Origin: Hyphomicrobiales bacterium
Lineage (GTDB): Bacteria > Pseudomonadota > Alphaproteobacteria > Rhizobiales > Rhizobiaceae
Length of the DNA stretch: 64,000 nucleotides
Direction: 5' to 3'
NCBI GenBank assembly: GCA_900469955.1
Contig: UBYX01000017.1
Span: 29,634 to 93,633 of the forward strand
Both the position numbers and the translations under genes were made by a program. A model generated the notes under the pieces. The model searched no databases. It had not been told where the DNA came from and saw nothing but the letters and a program-made list of their open reading frames with translations. Position 1 is the first letter of the stretch; the number at the start of each line of letters is the position of its first letter. This document shows, in pieces, positions 17,185-25,541 of the stretch.

Positions 17185-18348
17185 ATGCCAATTTTGAACC
17201 GGGCCGCCGAACTTCAGGGCGAAGTCAGCGAGTGGCGACGATATCTTCACGAAAATCCTGAAATCCTTTACGAAGTCGAAAATACGGCGTCCTTCGTTGC
17301 CGGGAAACTGAAGGCATTCGGCGTCGACGAGATTGCGACCGGGATCGGCCGCACCGGCGTCGTCGGCATCATCCGCGGCAAGGGCACCGAGGGCCGCACG
17401 ATCGGGCTTCGCGCCGACATGGATGCCCTGCCCCTTACCGAATTGACGGATAAGCCATGGGCTTCGAAGGCTGCCGGCAGGATGCATGCCTGCGGTCACG
17501 ACGGACACACCTCCATGCTGCTGGGTGCTGCGAAATACCTCGCCGAGACCCGCAATTTCAACGGCACCGTCGCCTTGATCTTCCAGCCGGCCGAGGAAGG
17601 CGGTGCCGGCGCGCTGGCGATGATCGAGGATGGCATGATGGAACGCTTCGGCATCGAGGAAGTCTACGGCATGCACAACATGCCGGGCATTCCGCTCGGC
17701 CAGTTCGCCACTCGCAAGGGCGGCATCATGGCCGCTCCGGACCGCTTTACGATCACGATCAGCGGCCGGGGCGGCCACGCGGCCCAGCCGCACCGAACCG
17801 TCGACCCGATCTTCATCGGTTCGCAGCTCGTCGGCAGCCTGCAGGCAATTGCCGCGCGCAATGCCGATCCGGTCCGTTCGGTCGTGATTTCCGTGACCCG
17901 CTTCGATGCCGGCACGACCCACAACATCATTCCGGACCAGGCGACGCTCTGGGGAACGGTGCGGACGCTCAGCGAAGAGATGCGTGATCTTGCCGAAGCG
18001 AGAATCCGCCAGATCGTCGACGGCATCGCCAGCGCTCATGGCGCGGAAGCGGTGATCGAATATGAGCGCAGGTGTCCCGTGACCGTCAACCACGACCGGG
18101 AAACCGAACATGCGATCCGGGTGGCGACCGAGGTGGTCGGAACGGCCAACGTGGACCCGAATGTCGACCCGAGCATGGCGGGCGAAGATTTTGCCTTCAT
18201 GCTGAAACAACGCCCCGGTGCCTTCATTTTCATCGGTAACGGAGATACGGCAGCGCTCCACAACCCGCATTACGACTTCGACGACGAGGCGATCTCCTAT
18301 GGCATTTCCTACTGGGTTCGGCTGGTCGAGCAGAGGCTGACGGAATGA
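17185..18348 (+). CDS. M20-family amidohydrolase (hippurate hydrolase-like)
   Basis: A 387-residue zinc peptidase-like amidohydrolase, cytosolic. Family motifs are GLRADMDALPL, the metal cluster MHACGHDGHTS (H101, C103, H105), the general-base pair FQPAEEGGAG, HNMPGIPLGQ and the dimerisation domain starting RFTITISGRGGHAAQPH. The family hydrolyses N-acyl amino acids (hippurate, acetyl-ornithine, indole-acetyl-amino acids). Which one is used here is not visible. AGGA sits 6 bases before the ATG at 17185. A hairpin (ACAAAAGG / CCTTTTGT, 18354-18386) after the stop overlaps the tRNA promoter. Confidence 0.92.
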   Translation: MPILNRAAELQGEVSEWRRYLHENPEILYEVENTASFVAGKLKAFGVDEIATGIGRTGVVGIIRGKGTEGRTIGLRADMDALPLTELTDKPWASKAAGRMHACGHDGHTSMLLGAAKYLAETRNFNGTVALIFQPAEEGGAGALAMIEDGMMERFGIEEVYGMHNMPGIPLGQFATRKGGIMAAPDRFTITISGRGGHAAQPHRTVDPIFIGSQLVGSLQAIAARNADPVRSVVISVTRFDAGTTHNIIPDQATLWGTVRTLSEEMRDLAEARIRQIVDGIASAHGAEAVIEYERRCPVTVNHDRETEHAIRVATEVVGTANVDPNVDPSMAGEDFAFMLKQRPGAFIFIGNGDTAALHNPHYDFDDEAISYGISYWVRLVEQRLTE

Positions 18349-18362
18349 GCAAGACAAAAGGC

Positions 18363-18391
18363 TTGGCTTAGCGCCTCACCTTTTGTATGGA
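18363..18391 (+). promoter_or_regulatory. promoter of tRNA-Arg, overlapping a hairpin
   Basis: TTGGCT (18363-18368) and TATGGA (18386-18391) have a 17-base spacer and lie a dozen bases before the mature tRNA. The same stretch can form an 8-bp hairpin (18354-18361 with 18379-18386) that could end the M20 transcript, so one site may serve both ends. Confidence 0.5.
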
Positions 18392-18402
18392 TTTCCTCAC
18401 GT

Positions 18403-18479
18403 GGTCCCATAGCTCAGCAGGATAGAGCGCAGGATTCCTAATCCTGAGGCCGATGGTTCGAATCCATCTGGGATCACCA
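18403..18479 (+). tRNA. tRNA-Arg (anticodon CCT)
   Basis: A complete 77-base cloverleaf including an encoded CCA. Acceptor GGTCCCA pairs with TGGGATC (one G-U pair), D-arm GCTC/GAGC, anticodon stem CAGGA/TCCTG with loop TTCCTAA (anticodon CCT at 18437-18439, reads AGG), and a T-arm with GGTTCGAATCC. AGG is a rare Arg codon in high-G+C alphaproteobacteria. No integrase or attachment repeat was seen next to it. Confidence 0.97.
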
Positions 18480-18659
18480 TTTCACCATTATCGCCCATGT
18501 GTCCCGCGTTCAGAGCCTAAGCCGTTCATCAAACCTTCCATAAGAGCAAGGATTTATTAACCTTTTCCGCGCCTATAGATTTGTCTTGATCGGACGCGGC
18601 GTTTGAGGCAAATCTTTCACGCCGAAATGATTTGTGAACATTCTATGGCGGGGACGCTC

Positions 18660-19445
18660 ATGGCGGCGATTGAACACTCCCTTTTTCGAAGGGCGGTTTT
18701 CCTTACCGGGATCCTTCTTCTGGCGGGTTGCACCTCGTCCCAGACCACCTCGGCCATCAAGAGCGAGACAGTCAAGACGTCCGCTCCCATTGCCAATATG
18801 CCAAAGAAACAGCTGTACAACTACACGGCATCCGATCGCGAATGCCTGAAACGCGCCATGTATTTCGAATCGAAGCGGTCGAGCCGGGATGGGTTGATGG
18901 CCGTCGGCACCGTGGTGATGAATCGGCTGACGTCCGGAGCCTATCCCGAAACGATCTGCGGCGTCGTTGGCCAGGAACGGCAATTCGCACCCGGTGTGAT
19001 GACGCGGCCACTGAAAGAACAGGCGGCGGTCGAGCTGGATGAAGCCGCTGACGCTATCCTTCGAGGCGAGCGCAATCCTCAGGTGAAAGAGGCCATGTTC
19101 TTTCATCGCGAGGGGTTGAAGTTTCCCTACGACAACATGCACTACGTCACCGTCGCAGGAGGGAACGCCTTCTACGAGAAACGCGGCGATGACGGCGAGC
19201 TGCAGACCCCCGCACCCAAGCCGGCGGATGAATATATTCTGAGCTTCGCACCTCATCTTTCCGCATCGCCGGCGCTGATGGCCGTCAACGACGTCCAGCA
19301 GGCGAGCGTTGTGGCAGAAGCGGACGATCTCCCGCTGCCGCTGCAGGCTCCCGTGCCGCTTCAACGGCCCCAACTTGCCAGCCTTTCGGGCAGCCAGATG
19401 GTCATGGCGCCGCAAGTGTGGTCCCTTCCCCCGACACGGAAGTGA
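18660..19445 (+). CDS. cell-wall hydrolase lipoprotein (SleB/Hydrolase_2)
   Basis: A 261-residue envelope protein with a lipoprotein signal (FLTGILLLAGC, Cys 24 from the ATG at 18660). The middle is a Hydrolase_2 domain, the SleB-like lytic fold: RECLKRAMYFESKRSSRDGLMAVGTVVMNR with the catalytic Glu in YFES, then CGVVGQERQFAPG and MFFHREGLKFPYDNMHYVTVAGGNAFYE. The C-terminal 80 residues are Pro/Gln-rich and probably unstructured. These enzymes cleave peptidoglycan glycan strands. GGGGA lies 5 bases before 18660; an ATG at 18645 and TTG at 18603 are less supported. It converges with the DUF2937 gene. Confidence 0.85.
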   Translation: MAAIEHSLFRRAVFLTGILLLAGCTSSQTTSAIKSETVKTSAPIANMPKKQLYNYTASDRECLKRAMYFESKRSSRDGLMAVGTVVMNRLTSGAYPETICGVVGQERQFAPGVMTRPLKEQAAVELDEAADAILRGERNPQVKEAMFFHREGLKFPYDNMHYVTVAGGNAFYEKRGDDGELQTPAPKPADEYILSFAPHLSASPALMAVNDVQQASVVAEADDLPLPLQAPVPLQRPQLASLSGSQMVMAPQVWSLPPTRK

Positions 19446-19469
19446 TTCGCGACCTTTCGTGCGATCAAG

Positions 19470-20006
19470 TCAAACCAACGCAGCCGGCCCTTGCGAAATC
19501 CGCTTCGGTCGCACCAACCGCACCGTGCCGCGACACATCGCACCGAACAGAGCCGCAATCAGCCAGCCGCAGAACAATCCCCCACCTGCCCAGATCAAGC
19601 CTGCGAAGTCCACCGGCACCGCCGGCACAAAATCGCGCCAGGCGTTGGCGAAGGTGGTGGAATCCGGGTGTCGTAGAACGACAAGAGGCCTCCTGAGCGG
19701 CGCCGCGAGCATAAGTTCCTGCTCCTGCTCTTCCAGCATCTCATAACGCGCGAAAGTACGCCGCATAGCCTCACCCTGGCGCCGCAGGAATGTCTCCGGC
19801 GAAGCGGAATAGATGTTGAGCGCCGTTTGGCGGTCCAGGCCGCTGTGATTGGCCTGGGCGTCGAACTCGGAAATCAGGATCTTGAGTTCGTCCAGCGCCC
19901 CTCCGATCCGTTGCCGATATTGCTGCGCAAATTCCGGTGCCTGCGAAAGAAAGATGCCGCCGAGGAGCGCCATCGCCATCGTAAGCATTCTTCCGAGCAT
20001 GAACAT
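19470..20006 (-). CDS. DUF2937 family membrane protein
   Basis: A 178-residue protein with a hydrophobic helix at each end: MFMLGRMLTMAMALLGGIFLSQ at the N-terminus and PVDFAGLIWAGGGLFCGWLIAALFGAM at the C-terminus. Between them lies a soluble helical part containing QAPEFAQQYRQRIGGALDEL, the recognisable DUF2937 pattern. The start at 20006 is chosen because the upstream frame (to 20183) has no hydrophobic or conserved content and GAGG lies 8 bases upstream. Function is unknown; two end helices with a coiled middle suggest an inner-membrane protein with a periplasmic domain. Confidence 0.75.
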   Translation of the reverse strand: MFMLGRMLTMAMALLGGIFLSQAPEFAQQYRQRIGGALDELKILISEFDAQANHSGLDRQTALNIYSASPETFLRRQGEAMRRTFARYEMLEEQEQELMLAAPLRRPLVVLRHPDSTTFANAWRDFVPAVPVDFAGLIWAGGGLFCGWLIAALFGAMCRGTVRLVRPKRISQGPAALV

Positions 20007-20184
20007 GATGGACCTCAAACCTCGCTTTCGTCTCAACGGGACACAGGTTGAAAGGTTGCTTTCGTGCCTGTGGACATCCTCCGCAGCCCGCCGCCCTCGG
20101 ATTGCATGAAAGGTTAACCGATCATAAAAATCCTGCTGCCGCATGTGGGGTAGCGGCGAATTACTTGAGGGGCTGTCAATCAAA

Positions 20185-20715
20185 ATGAAACTTCGTTTTT
20201 CTCACCTGGCCGCACTGGGGGTGCTGGCCGTCATCATAGCCGGTTGCACGACCACCGAAGAAGCCAACAAGGCGATCCAATCCAAGTGGATAGGTCAGCC
20301 GGTCGACTCCTTCTTCACCTACTACGGCCCACCGGTTTCTTCATTTCCGCTGAACGACGGCGGAACGATCTATACCTGGGTCGGCGGTGAGACGACCCGT
20401 TATGTCCCGGCCCAATACCAGACGCCGCAACCTGTCAACCAAGACGCCAACCGGGTTACGCGCATGACGACCGAGACCCACAAGAAGGCTGACGGAAGCA
20501 CCGTCACCACCACCAGGAGCTCGTCCTTCGGCATTTCGGCTCAGCCAGTTGCGCCGCAGATGATCTCGCCTGCCCGCACGGAAGACCTCTTCTGCGAATT
20601 GCAGATTACAACGGGTCCAGACAAGATAATCCGCATGCTGCGGGCCACAAACGATACGGATGGCGAAGGCTTCAGCCTCTCGCGCTGCGCCGAGGTCATG
20701 GGCGTCAAGAAGTAG
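20185..20715 (+). CDS. putative outer-membrane lipoprotein
   Basis: A 176-residue lipoprotein. The signal MKLRFSHLAALGVLAVIIAGC has a good lipobox (IAGC, Cys 21). The mature part starts TTTEEANKAIQSKWIGQPVDSFFTYYGPP, then GGTIYTWVGGET and ends in a Cys pair region (DLFCELQITT ... LSRCAEVMGVKK) that could form a disulfide. The pattern resembles small lipoproteins near SmpA/BamE-like folds (QxxxGxxxxxVxxxxG), but I am not sure of the family. The stop is 5 bases from the convergent FAD monooxygenase stop. Confidence 0.75.
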   Translation: MKLRFSHLAALGVLAVIIAGCTTTEEANKAIQSKWIGQPVDSFFTYYGPPVSSFPLNDGGTIYTWVGGETTRYVPAQYQTPQPVNQDANRVTRMTTETHKKADGSTVTTTRSSSFGISAQPVAPQMISPARTEDLFCELQITTGPDKIIRMLRATNDTDGEGFSLSRCAEVMGVKK

Positions 20716-20720
20716 GTCTA

Positions 20721-21938
20721 TCAGCGCTGCCGGACGTGTTCCATCCGAAAGCCGAGCCCGATCAGCCGTCCGGCCAGATGGGCGAGGACCGGCCAGCGCG
20801 CAACGCCGCGGATGAAGGCGGGCGGGCCTTGGCGTTTCTGCTCGTCCGCCTGATCGCTGCGCCGGCTGCTGCGCATCATCAGTTGCAGTTTTTGCGTCGC
20901 CCTGGTGGGGAAGCTGCGGCGCTTCTCGACCGCCGCCAGATCTCCATCGGATAGACGGCTGTTGCGAAGCGGCTCGGACAGGATATTGGCGGCAGCGACC
21001 GCGTCCTGAATGGCCAGGTTGACGCCGACGCCGCCGATCGGCGACATGGCATGGGCTGCATCGCCGATGCAGAGAAGGCCGGGACGCCACCACTGCTTCA
21101 GGCGGTCGATCCGCACCGTCAGCAGGCTTGTGTCGTCGAAACTGCCGATTTCCCGCATTCGATCGGCCGGCAGCGGCGACACGTCGACCACGATCTGGCG
21201 GAAGGTCTCGAGACCTCTCTCGCGAATCTCCGCAAAAGTTCCGCGGCGGATGACATATCCGCACTGCCAATAATCGCCGCGGTCGATCAGCACAAAACCC
21301 TGACGCGGGCCGGCATGCCCCATCACCTGGTTCGGATCACCCGGCTGCTTGGAAAGTTTCATCCAGACGACTTCGCTCGGTATACCGAAACTCTCGACGG
21401 CAAGCCCGGCCTTTTCCCGCACCACGGAATTGCGGCCGTCCGCGCCGACGACCAGCTGCGAATGAATATTGAACTTTCCTTCCGGCGTCTCGACTTCCAA
21501 GCCGACGACTTTGCCCCGCTCTTCCAGAATACCCGCCACCTTCGCCTGCATGATCAGTCGGAAGTTCGGGAAGCGCTGCGCCTGGGCAGCCATGAAATTC
21601 AGGAAATCCCATTGCGGCATGAAGGCGATGAAGCGGTTCCTGACCGGCAGGCGGGAGAAATCGGCAATGGTGACCGTGCGGCCGCCCATTTCCGCGGAAA
21701 GTTTCGGCGCCCGCGTATGCGGCAGCTTCAGAAACTCTTCGATAATACCGAGCTCGTGCATGATTTCCAGAGTCGACGGGTGGATGGTGTCGCCCCGGAA
21801 GTCGCGGAGAAAATCCGCGTGCTTTTCGACGACCGTGACGTCCACGCCGGCTCGCGCCAGAAGGAAACCCAGCATCAGCCCTGCAGGCCCCGCCCCTGCA
21901 ATGACGCATGCAGTCTGAATGTCTCGCATCTGGTTCAT
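20721..21938 (-). CDS. FAD-dependent monooxygenase (PHBH/UbiH-like)
   Basis: A 405-residue flavoprotein of the aromatic hydroxylase superfamily. The Rossmann motif GAGPAG is at residues 15-20, followed by the acidic strand end VVEKH, the GD motif in VVGADGRNSVVREKAGL and the FAD-binding GDAAHAMSPIGGVGVNLAIQDA. The sequence FRGDTIHPSTLEIMHELG is typical of the group of FAD-dependent oxidoreductases related to UbiH and 4-hydroxybenzoate hydroxylase. The substrate is not known. The ATG at 21938 is preceded by AAGG only 2 bases away, so the ATG at 21929 is possible. The gene is divergent from dxr. Confidence 0.85.
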   Translation of the reverse strand: MNQMRDIQTACVIAGAGPAGLMLGFLLARAGVDVTVVEKHADFLRDFRGDTIHPSTLEIMHELGIIEEFLKLPHTRAPKLSAEMGGRTVTIADFSRLPVRNRFIAFMPQWDFLNFMAAQAQRFPNFRLIMQAKVAGILEERGKVVGLEVETPEGKFNIHSQLVVGADGRNSVVREKAGLAVESFGIPSEVVWMKLSKQPGDPNQVMGHAGPRQGFVLIDRGDYWQCGYVIRRGTFAEIRERGLETFRQIVVDVSPLPADRMREIGSFDDTSLLTVRIDRLKQWWRPGLLCIGDAAHAMSPIGGVGVNLAIQDAVAAANILSEPLRNSRLSDGDLAAVEKRRSFPTRATQKLQLMMRSSRRSDQADEQKRQGPPAFIRGVARWPVLAHLAGRLIGLGFRMEHVRQR

Positions 21939-22072
21939 CGCCTTGTTTCGCCCGTGGACCTGGAAAGGATCAAGCTGCACTTGGTCGCAGCCGGGCTTGA
22001 AATCAAGCCCGCTCTTGTGAGCCGCGACTTTCGCTTGTAGACCAGCGGCAGCTTTGTGAAACAGGAAAGATC

Positions 22073-23260
22073 ATGGCCGAAACCGGCAAACGTCGCATCA
22101 GCATCCTCGGCTCTACCGGCTCGATTGGCGTCAATACGCTCGATGTGGTAAACCAGCTCGGCGGGCGCGACGCTTTTGAGGTCGTGGCCATTACCGGCAA
22201 CACCAATATCCAGCTTCTGGCGGAGCAGGCAAAAAGCTGCGGCGCAAAACTTGCCGTGACGGCCGACGAAACACACTACGCCGCGCTGAAAGACGCACTT
22301 GCTGGCACCGATATCGAGACTGCGGCGGGCCGGGAGGCTTTGATCGATGCCGGCGGACGGGATTCCGACTGGGTCATGGCCGCAATCGTCGGCACCGCGG
22401 GTCTCGCCCCGACGCTTGAGGCGGCAAAACGCGGCGCCGATATCGCTCTCGCCAACAAGGAATGTCTAGTCTCCGCCGGCGACCTCTTCGTCAAGGCTGT
22501 AGAGGAAGGCGGCGGCCAACTGATTCCAGTAGACAGCGAGCACAGCGCCATCTTCCAATCGCTGGAGGATGACCAGCATCATGCCGTCGAGCGCATCGTG
22601 CTGACGGCCTCCGGCGGACCTTTCCGCACCTGGACGCGCGAACAGATGGCCGGTGTGACGGCCGAAGTTGCCCGCGCACATCCCAATTGGTCGATGGGCC
22701 TGAAAATCTCGATCAGCAGCGCCTCGATGTTCAACAAGGCGCTCGAAATGATCGAGGCGAAACATCTGTTCAACCTTCGCCCCGACCAGATCGAAGTGAT
22801 CGTTCATCCGCAGTCGGTGATCCATTCGATGGTGGGCTACACCGACGGATCCGTGCTGGCGCAGCTCGGCTGCCCCGACATGCGCACTGCCATCGGCTAT
22901 GCGCTTACCTATCCAGACCGACCGAAACTCGATGTTGAGCGGCTGGATTTCGCCAAGCTGGCGAGGCTGGATTTCGAGGCTCCCGATGAGGTGAGGTTCC
23001 CGGCCTTGAGGCTCGCGCGGACGGCGTTGCAGCGTGGCGGGGTCCAGGGAGCGGTGATGAACGCGGCCGAGGAAATCGCTTTCCATGCCTTCTGCGCGGG
23101 ACGCATCGGTTTCCTGAGCATGGCTGACGTCGCCGAACAGGTGATGGATGCGATGCAGGAACGCGGAGCAGCAGGCACCATGGACGAGGTCTTCGCAGCC
23201 GACGACGAGGCAAGACGTCGTGCCGGCGAAATCATCGCCCGAATGGAAATGGCCGCATAA
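22073..23260 (+). CDS. dxr: 1-deoxy-D-xylulose-5-phosphate reductoisomerase
   Basis: A 395-residue NADPH enzyme of the MEP isoprenoid pathway that converts DXP to MEP. The NADPH-binding loop GSTGSIG lies at residues 13-19. The catalytic region includes ANKECLVSAG, PVDSEHSAIFQ, LTASGGPFR and the metal-site Glu residues. AGGA lies 7 bases before the ATG at 22073. The last codons and stop form part of a terminator hairpin (23247-23270). The neighbour hemA is convergent. Confidence 0.98.
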   Translation: MAETGKRRISILGSTGSIGVNTLDVVNQLGGRDAFEVVAITGNTNIQLLAEQAKSCGAKLAVTADETHYAALKDALAGTDIETAAGREALIDAGGRDSDWVMAAIVGTAGLAPTLEAAKRGADIALANKECLVSAGDLFVKAVEEGGGQLIPVDSEHSAIFQSLEDDQHHAVERIVLTASGGPFRTWTREQMAGVTAEVARAHPNWSMGLKISISSASMFNKALEMIEAKHLFNLRPDQIEVIVHPQSVIHSMVGYTDGSVLAQLGCPDMRTAIGYALTYPDRPKLDVERLDFAKLARLDFEAPDEVRFPALRLARTALQRGGVQGAVMNAAEEIAFHAFCAGRIGFLSMADVAEQVMDAMQERGAAGTMDEVFAADDEARRRAGEIIARMEMAA

Positions 23261-23270
23261 GCGGCCATTT
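23247..23270 (+). terminator. terminator hairpin with the dxr stop codon in its loop
   Basis: AAATGGCCGC (23247-23256) pairs perfectly with GCGGCCATTT (23261-23270) across an ATAA loop, followed by GTTTA. The TAA stop of dxr is in the loop, so the stem is made from the last codons of dxr and the bases after it. It separates the convergent dxr and hemA. Confidence 0.7.
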
Positions 23271-23292
23271 GTTTATCCAGACTTCAGATCGA

Positions 23293-24507
23293 TCAGGCGA
23301 CGTGGCGAGCCAAAGCGCAACGCGACCAGAGCTGGTGCAGCGAGCCCACCAGATGATCGATATCCGCGTCCGAATGCAGCGGAGTGGGCGTGATGCGCAG
23401 GCGCTCGGTCTTGCGCGGCACCGTCGGATAGTTGATCGGCTGCACGTAGATGTCGCAGGTGTCGAGCAGGATATCCGAGATCCACTTGCACTTTGCAGCA
23501 TCGCCGACCATGACCGGTACGATATGGCTCGGGTTGTGCATGTGCGGGATACCGCGCTGGTCGAGCAGCGTGCGTAGCTTGCGGACCCGGTCCTGATGGC
23601 GGACCCGTTCGAACGGGCTTGCCTTGAGATGCCGGATGGAGGCCAGCGCACCGGCTGCCAGTGTCGGCGGAAGCGCGGTCGTGAAGATGAAGCCGGAGGC
23701 AAAGGACCGGATGAAGTCGCAGAGTGCCGCCGATGCGGCGATATAGCCGCCCATGACGCCGAAAGCCTTGCCGAGCGTGCCTTCGATGACGGTCAGGCGA
23801 TCCATCAGTCCTTCGCGTTCGGCAATGCCGCCGCCACGCGGGCCGTACATGCCGACCGCATGCACCTCGTCGAGATAGGTCATTGCGCCGTATTTGTCGG
23901 CGAGATCGCAGATCTCCTTGATGGGGGAGATATCGCCGTCCATCGAGTAGACGGATTCGAAAGCGATCAACTTCGGCGCATTGGGATCGGCGGCCGCCAG
24001 CTTGGCTTCGAGATCGTTGAGGTCATTGTGCTTCCAGATGACGCGTTCGCACTTGGCGTGGCGGATGCCCTCGATCATCGAGGCATGGTTCAGCGCATCG
24101 GAGAAAATGATAAGACCCGGGATCTTCTGGCCGAGCGTGCCGAGCGTTGCCCAGTTCGACATATAGCCGGAATTGAAGATCAGGCCGGCTTCCTTGCCGT
24201 GCAGGTCGGCAAGCTCCTGTTCGAGAAGAACATGGTAGTGTGTCGTGCCAGAGATATTCCGGGTGCCTCCCGCACCCGCGCCACAGTGATCGATCGCCTC
24301 TTTCATCGCTTCGATCACGGCTGGATGCTGGCCCATGCCGAGATAGTCGTTTGAACACCAGACCGTAACTTCTCGTGGTCCGGCGGGAGTGTGACGCGTC
24401 GCGCGCGGGAAATTGCCGCGATGCCGTTCGAGATCGGCGAACACGCGGTATCGTCCTTCCTTATGAAGGCCGTCCAGTTCGCTCTTGAAAAATGCCTCGA
24501 AATCCAT
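23293..24507 (-). CDS. hemA: 5-aminolevulinate synthase (C4 pathway)
   Basis: A 404-residue PLP enzyme that condenses glycine and succinyl-CoA to ALA, the first step of heme synthesis in alphaproteobacteria. The N-terminus [23 protein letters not shown] is typical of rhizobial HemA. The PLP lysine is K247 in GTLGKAFG, the cofactor stacking/His region is [10 protein letters not shown], and [10 protein letters not shown] carries the PLP-pyridine Asp. No heme-regulatory CP motif was noticed. An FNR/FixK-type box lies about 150 bases upstream, suggesting induction under low oxygen. The gene converges with dxr. Confidence 0.98.
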   Translation of the reverse strand: MDFEAFFKSELDGLHKEGRYRVFADLERHRGNFPRATRHTPAGPREVTVWCSNDYLGMGQHPAVIEAMKEAIDHCGAGAGGTRNISGTTHYHVLLEQELADLHGKEAGLIFNSGYMSNWATLGTLGQKIPGLIIFSDALNHASMIEGIRHAKCERVIWKHNDLNDLEAKLAAADPNAPKLIAFESVYSMDGDISPIKEICDLADKYGAMTYLDEVHAVGMYGPRGGGIAEREGLMDRLTVIEGTLGKAFGVMGGYIAASAALCDFIRSFASGFIFTTALPPTLAAGALASIRHLKASPFERVRHQDRVRKLRTLLDQRGIPHMHNPSHIVPVMVGDAAKCKWISDILLDTCDIYVQPINYPTVPRKTERLRITPTPLHSDADIDHLVGSLHQLWSRCALARHVA

Positions 24508-24654
24508 GTCTCACTCCAGAACCTGCCTTGGTTTTGATTTCAGCCGCGCTTTTCGTCAACCCCGCGAAACGCGAATAAAACCCACCTGCGGCAAAAAGGC
24601 TCGCTTTTTTGAATTATTCCAATAAAAACCTAAGCCATATCGAAAATGTGATAA

Positions 24655-24668
24655 TTGATCCACGTCAA
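24655..24668 (-). promoter_or_regulatory. FNR/FixK-type box upstream of hemA
   Basis: TTGATCCACGTCAA matches the anaerobox TTGAT-N4-ATCAA at nine of ten defined positions. It faces the divergently empty region before hemA, 148 bases from the ATG. If the box is centred at -41.5, a TAGGTT hexamer falls in the -10 position. FixK/FnrN control of hemA is documented in rhizobia; its action here is inferred. Confidence 0.7.
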
Positions 24669-24671
24669 GTA

Positions 24672-24706
24672 ACGAGGAGAAGAGCGGAATTGCCTCTTCT
24701 CCTCGT
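24672..24706. terminator. 13-bp perfect hairpin between the cox genes and hemA
   Basis: ACGAGGAGAAGAG (24672-24684) pairs perfectly with CTCTTCTCCTCGT (24694-24706) around a 9-base loop. It sits between the coxM stop and the hemA anaerobox. There is no strong T-run on the minus side, so it may end the cox transcript poorly or work as an RNA 3' end. Confidence 0.55.
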
Positions 24707-24729
24707 GCATCTTCTCGCCTCGATTCGCC

Positions 24730-25527
24730 TCAGCCGGCTGCCGCGACGGCCCGCTTTGCCATGACTTTCACGAGGTTTGCCCGGTATTCCGCGTTCGCAT
24801 GCAGATCAGAGAGGAGACTGGACGGATCGACGGAAACGTTCGCCAAAGCGTCGGCCGACCAGCTGGACGTCAGCGCCTGTTCCAAACCCGGATGACGAAA
24901 TACCCCATCCGAACCTGCGCCGGTGACCGCCACGCGCACACCTGATGCCGTCTTCGCAACGAACACGCCGGTCATCGCAAACCGCGAGGCCGGATTGTTG
25001 AACTTGGCATAACCAGCCTTTTCCGGAGCGTCGAAAAGAACGGCCGTCACCATCTCTCCTTCCTCCAACGCGGTCTCGAAGAGGCCGACAAAGAAGTCGT
25101 CGGCGGAAATCGAGCGGCGGTCGGTAACGATGGTGGCGCCGAGCCCCAGGAGACCGGCCGGATAGTCGGCAGCCGGATCGTTGTTGGCAATCGAGCCGCC
25201 GATCGTCCCCATCTGGCGGACATGCGGATCGCCGATATGGCTGGCGAGATCGCAAATCGCAGGGCATAGCGCCCGAAGTTCCTGTGAAGCGGCGACATCC
25301 GCGTGCGGCGTCGCGGCCCCGATCTTCACCCGGCGGCCTTCGATCGAAATTCCGCGGAGCGCCGGTATGTGCCGGAGGTCAACCAGATCGCTCGGCGCGG
25401 CAAGCCGCTGCTTCATGGTCGAGATCAGCGTCATGCCGCCCGAAAGGTATTTGCCTTCCTCATGGGCCGATCGGAGCTGGACAGCTTCTTCCACGGAAGA
25501 GGCGCGATGATAGCTGGTTGCATACAT
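24730..25527 (-). CDS. coxM: CO dehydrogenase-type FAD-binding (medium) subunit
   Basis: A 265-residue FAD subunit of the xanthine oxidase/CO dehydrogenase family. It starts MYATSYHRASSVEEAVQL and shows the FAD-binding loops YLSGGMTLISTMK and TIGGSIANNDPAADYP, which bracket the PCMH-type domain, and ends with the CO dehydrogenase FAD C-terminal domain. GGAGGAAG lies upstream of the ATG at 25527; the open frame to 25704 is rejected because it overlaps coxL. Stop of coxL to start is 14 bases, so it is the last gene of coxS-coxL-coxM. The actual substrate may be CO or another small molecule or aldehyde. Confidence 0.85.
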   Translation of the reverse strand: MYATSYHRASSVEEAVQLRSAHEEGKYLSGGMTLISTMKQRLAAPSDLVDLRHIPALRGISIEGRRVKIGAATPHADVAASQELRALCPAICDLASHIGDPHVRQMGTIGGSIANNDPAADYPAGLLGLGATIVTDRRSISADDFFVGLFETALEEGEMVTAVLFDAPEKAGYAKFNNPASRFAMTGVFVAKTASGVRVAVTGAGSDGVFRHPGLEQALTSSWSADALANVSVDPSSLLSDLHANAEYRANLVKVMAKRAVAAAG

Positions 25528-25541
25528 ATCTCTCTTCCTCC

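Noticed and set aside
18403..18479. tRNA-Arg as an integration site for a genomic island
   Set aside because: No integrase and no repeat of the tRNA 3' end nearby; flanking genes are ordinary chromosomal ones.
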